NCBI RefSeq assembly: GCF_003265705.1
Contig: NW_020312894.1
Span: forward strand, 461,924 to 525,923
Origin: Callorhinus ursinus
Lineage: Eukaryota; Chordata; Mammalia; Carnivora; Otariidae
Direction: 5' to 3'
DNA: 64,000 nucleotides
In this document: positions 62,501-64,000 of the stretch, in pieces
Layout of the letters: every line of letters starts with the position of its first letter
Numbering within the stretch: the stretch's first letter is position 1
The notes under the pieces: model-generated
Told to the model about the DNA's origin: nothing
What the model saw: only the letters and a program-made list of their open reading frames with translations
Databases searched by the model: none
Program-made: the position numbers and the translations under genes

Positions 62501-63659
62501 GGTATCTGATGAAACAACGTTGTGCTCATGCCCAGAGACAGTGGCTGCAGAAGTAATTCAATGACTGTGCTGAGACCAACCTCCCTGGCGGTCCCTGGGG
62601 AGCTAGACGATTAATTGTGGGGTGTTTTCACCTGGCAAAGTGGCTGGGATCCAGGTATGTTTCTGAGGCTCCTGTGTGTGTTTAATTTTAGAAGAACCCT
62701 GGGTTGTTAATTGTGCATGGCCACATTCCCCGGCTCTCCTCCCGGCACCTGTCCGGGCGCACCTGAGATTCCAGGTGCAGGTCCAGCCAAGAGCTTGGCA
62801 AAGGAGACAAATGGCAGCTGACACAGGCCACTTAAAGTTCTGATGAAAACATTTTTAAATTAAAAGAAGTATAAACCCATCTCAGATGAGGGAAGGCAGA
62901 GACTTTTCTCACCTTGCTCACCTCCTGGGGGCCTGTTTCTTTTTTTCTGTCTCCCTTTTGCTTTCAAAAGGCATGAAGGGGTCCAGGGAATCCCACAGGC
63001 CCACCTCCCCACTTGGGGCATGGGAGGCCGCACCTGGAGTAGAGGTATGCCATGAGCCCCAGAGGCGTGCCGGCCTGCAGGACGCGGGCCTTCCTCTGCT
63101 TGCCGCCACGCGGGTGCTTGCTGACGTTGTAGAAGATGAGGGACGAGGACTCATCCAGGGGGCTGAAATCCAGTGTGTCGCAGTGGGCCGCGGAGATGTT
63201 CACAATCACGGGCAGGGCGCAGGGCTCCAGGCCCCACCGCTCTGCGTACATGACCTGTGTGTGCAGGGAAGCAAGCTGCCTCTGTCTGGTTGGCCTGCTG
63301 CCACCAGGTGCTGGCAGGACGCGGGCGCTGGGTCACCCTGCTACTGACGGGGCGGGGGCGGGGGGTCAAGGGGGTTAGGGATTCGGGCCGACTTGCCTGC
63401 AGGTACTTCTTGACCAGTCCCAGGAACTGCACTTTGCACTTCATTTCTTCCAGCTGCCCTCTCAGTTTGGACAACATGGTCTTCACCTCGGAGCCTGGGG
63501 GCGGGCAGAGTTGGCACAAAGCGGGCCCCAGCCCCCCGGAGCGCCTCTGCCCGGCCCCGAGCTACCTTTACTGCGCTTCTCCTTCTGCAGGAGCTTCTGG
63601 TAGAACTTCAGCGTCTTCCGGTAGTTCCTCTTCTCGATCAGGAGCTGCTGCTCTAGCTC
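50584..63659 (-). CDS. KNDC1: KNDC1, C-terminal 13 exons (RasGEF part); 5' end outside window
   Basis: Exons in transcript order: 63659-63566, 63494-63397, 63254-63034, 60873-60760, 59865-59718, 59605-59426, 58833-58627, 58162-58080, 57810-57660, 53505-53383, 53299-53240, 52480-52323, 50815-50584. All phases agree and give 622 codons plus stop. The first two exons form a coiled coil (EQQLLIEKRNYRKTLKFYQK). The RasGEF N-terminal module follows (AYLYSSDAFLEGYVQQFLYT, RYFCTPQDFLHFLLDRI). The catalytic RasGEF region includes STHQLFSQLTLLQQELFQKC, WVAAEIVTSHTS, AWRILPAKIAEVMEELKAVE and NIAKVVSQVRAFQENPY. The protein ends KIQDKLRRMKATFQ. KNDC1 (v-KIND) is a mainly neuronal Ras guanine exchange factor affecting dendrite growth; its two KIND domains lie 5' of this window. 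One intron (63396-63255) starts with GC. Confidence 0.96.
51483..51662 (+). mobile_element. CAN SINE in KNDC1 last intron, young
   Basis: A full plus-strand copy: head gcgcccgggtggctcagtcg, then ctcaggtcatgatctccagg and a CT-rich body, ending tcaaata. Flanking agacaaacacgc (about 51470) and agacaaacatgc (about 51662) mark a target-site duplication. The intact head and tail make this one of the younger copies. Confidence 0.9.
54385..54840 (-). mobile_element. L1 3' end fragment in KNDC1 intron
   Basis: Reversed L1 3' sequence with ggaatcaagcagtatttgtc, then tttctgtgactggcttactt, ctttttaaggctgaa and gtggacatttgggttgcttc. It sits in the 4.2 kb intron between KNDC1 exons 57660 and 53505. Confidence 0.8.
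56780..57360. repeat. TG-rich minisatellite in KNDC1 intron
   Basis: About 580 bases made of interleaved short units such as tgtgtgagtgtgagggg, tatgtgtgtgagaggga and gtgtgtgtcaggaggg, arranged in higher-order blocks. A non-repeat spacer near 57100-57170 splits the array. Open frames across it are low-complexity artefacts. Confidence 0.85.
58398..58412 (-). promoter_or_regulatory. CTCF-like motif in KNDC1 intron
   Basis: On the minus strand GCGCTAGAGGGCGCC fits 12 of 14 positions of the CTCF core. It lies in a CpG-rich intron between exons 58627 and 58162. Its orientation is opposite to the motif at 37-51, so the two would face each other. Binding is not shown. Confidence 0.35.
61780..61905. 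repeat. CA-rich low-complexity repeat in KNDC1 intron
   Basis: Runs of cacacac mixed with cacccc and catgcacaca units. A similar TG-rich run lies at about 61090-61175. Both are inside the 2.2 kb intron between exons 63034 and 60873. Confidence 0.85.
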
Positions 63660-64000
63660 CTGCCACGAAACAGCCCGTGAGCCCTGCAAGCGCCCGCCCC
63701 CGCGCGCACCGCGCTTTTCCGCGTGGTCGCGGAAGGTGGCCTTCCCGCAGGGCCCGCACGGAACCACAGTGCGGGACACGTCCCGCGCGGGGACACCAGG
63801 GTTCCCACGGGACCTCACAGGGACGCCGTCGTCATCCAGCCACAGAAACAGTCTGTGTGCGCCACGGGGACGTGAATTCCGACGAGGGGACTAGGAAATG
63901 TCGCCGAAGTGGGGGTTGGAGGCTAGCAGGGGACATCTCGGCAGCGCCGCTCTGGGTGAAGGGCAGACCCAGCAGGGACCCGGCAGGTGGACACACTACC

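Overview
This window is vertebrate, and almost certainly carnivoran, nuclear DNA. Every protein gene is split by GT-AG introns. Six tRNA-derived SINEs of the carnivore CAN/SINEC type are scattered through it. The gene order ADAM8 - MIR202 - VENTX - UTF1 - KNDC1 is the block found at human 10q26.3, read here in the opposite direction. High GC, several CpG-rich segments and many minisatellites fit a gene-dense, distal chromosome region. The species cannot be named from this sequence alone.

Layout. 1-1774 is the upstream flank, with a CTCF-like motif at 37-51. 1775-12219 (+) is a complete, intact ADAM8 (24 coding exons, 828 aa, catalytic zinc site present). 12838-17703 (+) holds the remains of a six-exon SPEF1/CLAMP-like gene (calponin-homology-like domain plus C-terminal coiled coil). 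It carries three one-base deletions and two damaged splice sites. 17704-30100 is intergenic, with repeats. 30330-30413 (+) is the miR-202 hairpin, lying in a putative MIR202HG transcript that ends at an AATAAA at 30789. 33932-36711 (-) is an intact three-exon VENTX homeobox gene. 36712-43997 is intergenic: CpG-rich DNA, an old MaLR LTR, an L1 fragment, and a SOX-OCT-like element at 43286-43297. 44098-45308 (-) is a two-exon UTF1 whose promoter falls in a 100-base assembly gap (45316-45415). 45416-48819 is made of L1 and MER5A relics. 50584-63659 (-) contains the last 13 exons of KNDC1 (coiled coil, RasGEF N-terminal and catalytic parts); its 5' part lies beyond the window.

The genes are not an operon-like unit. 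ADAM8 is a membrane metalloprotease and KNDC1 a Ras-family exchange factor. VENTX and UTF1 are transcriptional or chromatin regulators of early embryonic cells, and MIR202 is a gonad-enriched microRNA. The most notable observations are the multiply broken SPEF1-like gene, the altered miR-202-3p seed inside a preserved hairpin, the SOX-OCT-like site downstream of UTF1, and a GC-AG intron in KNDC1.
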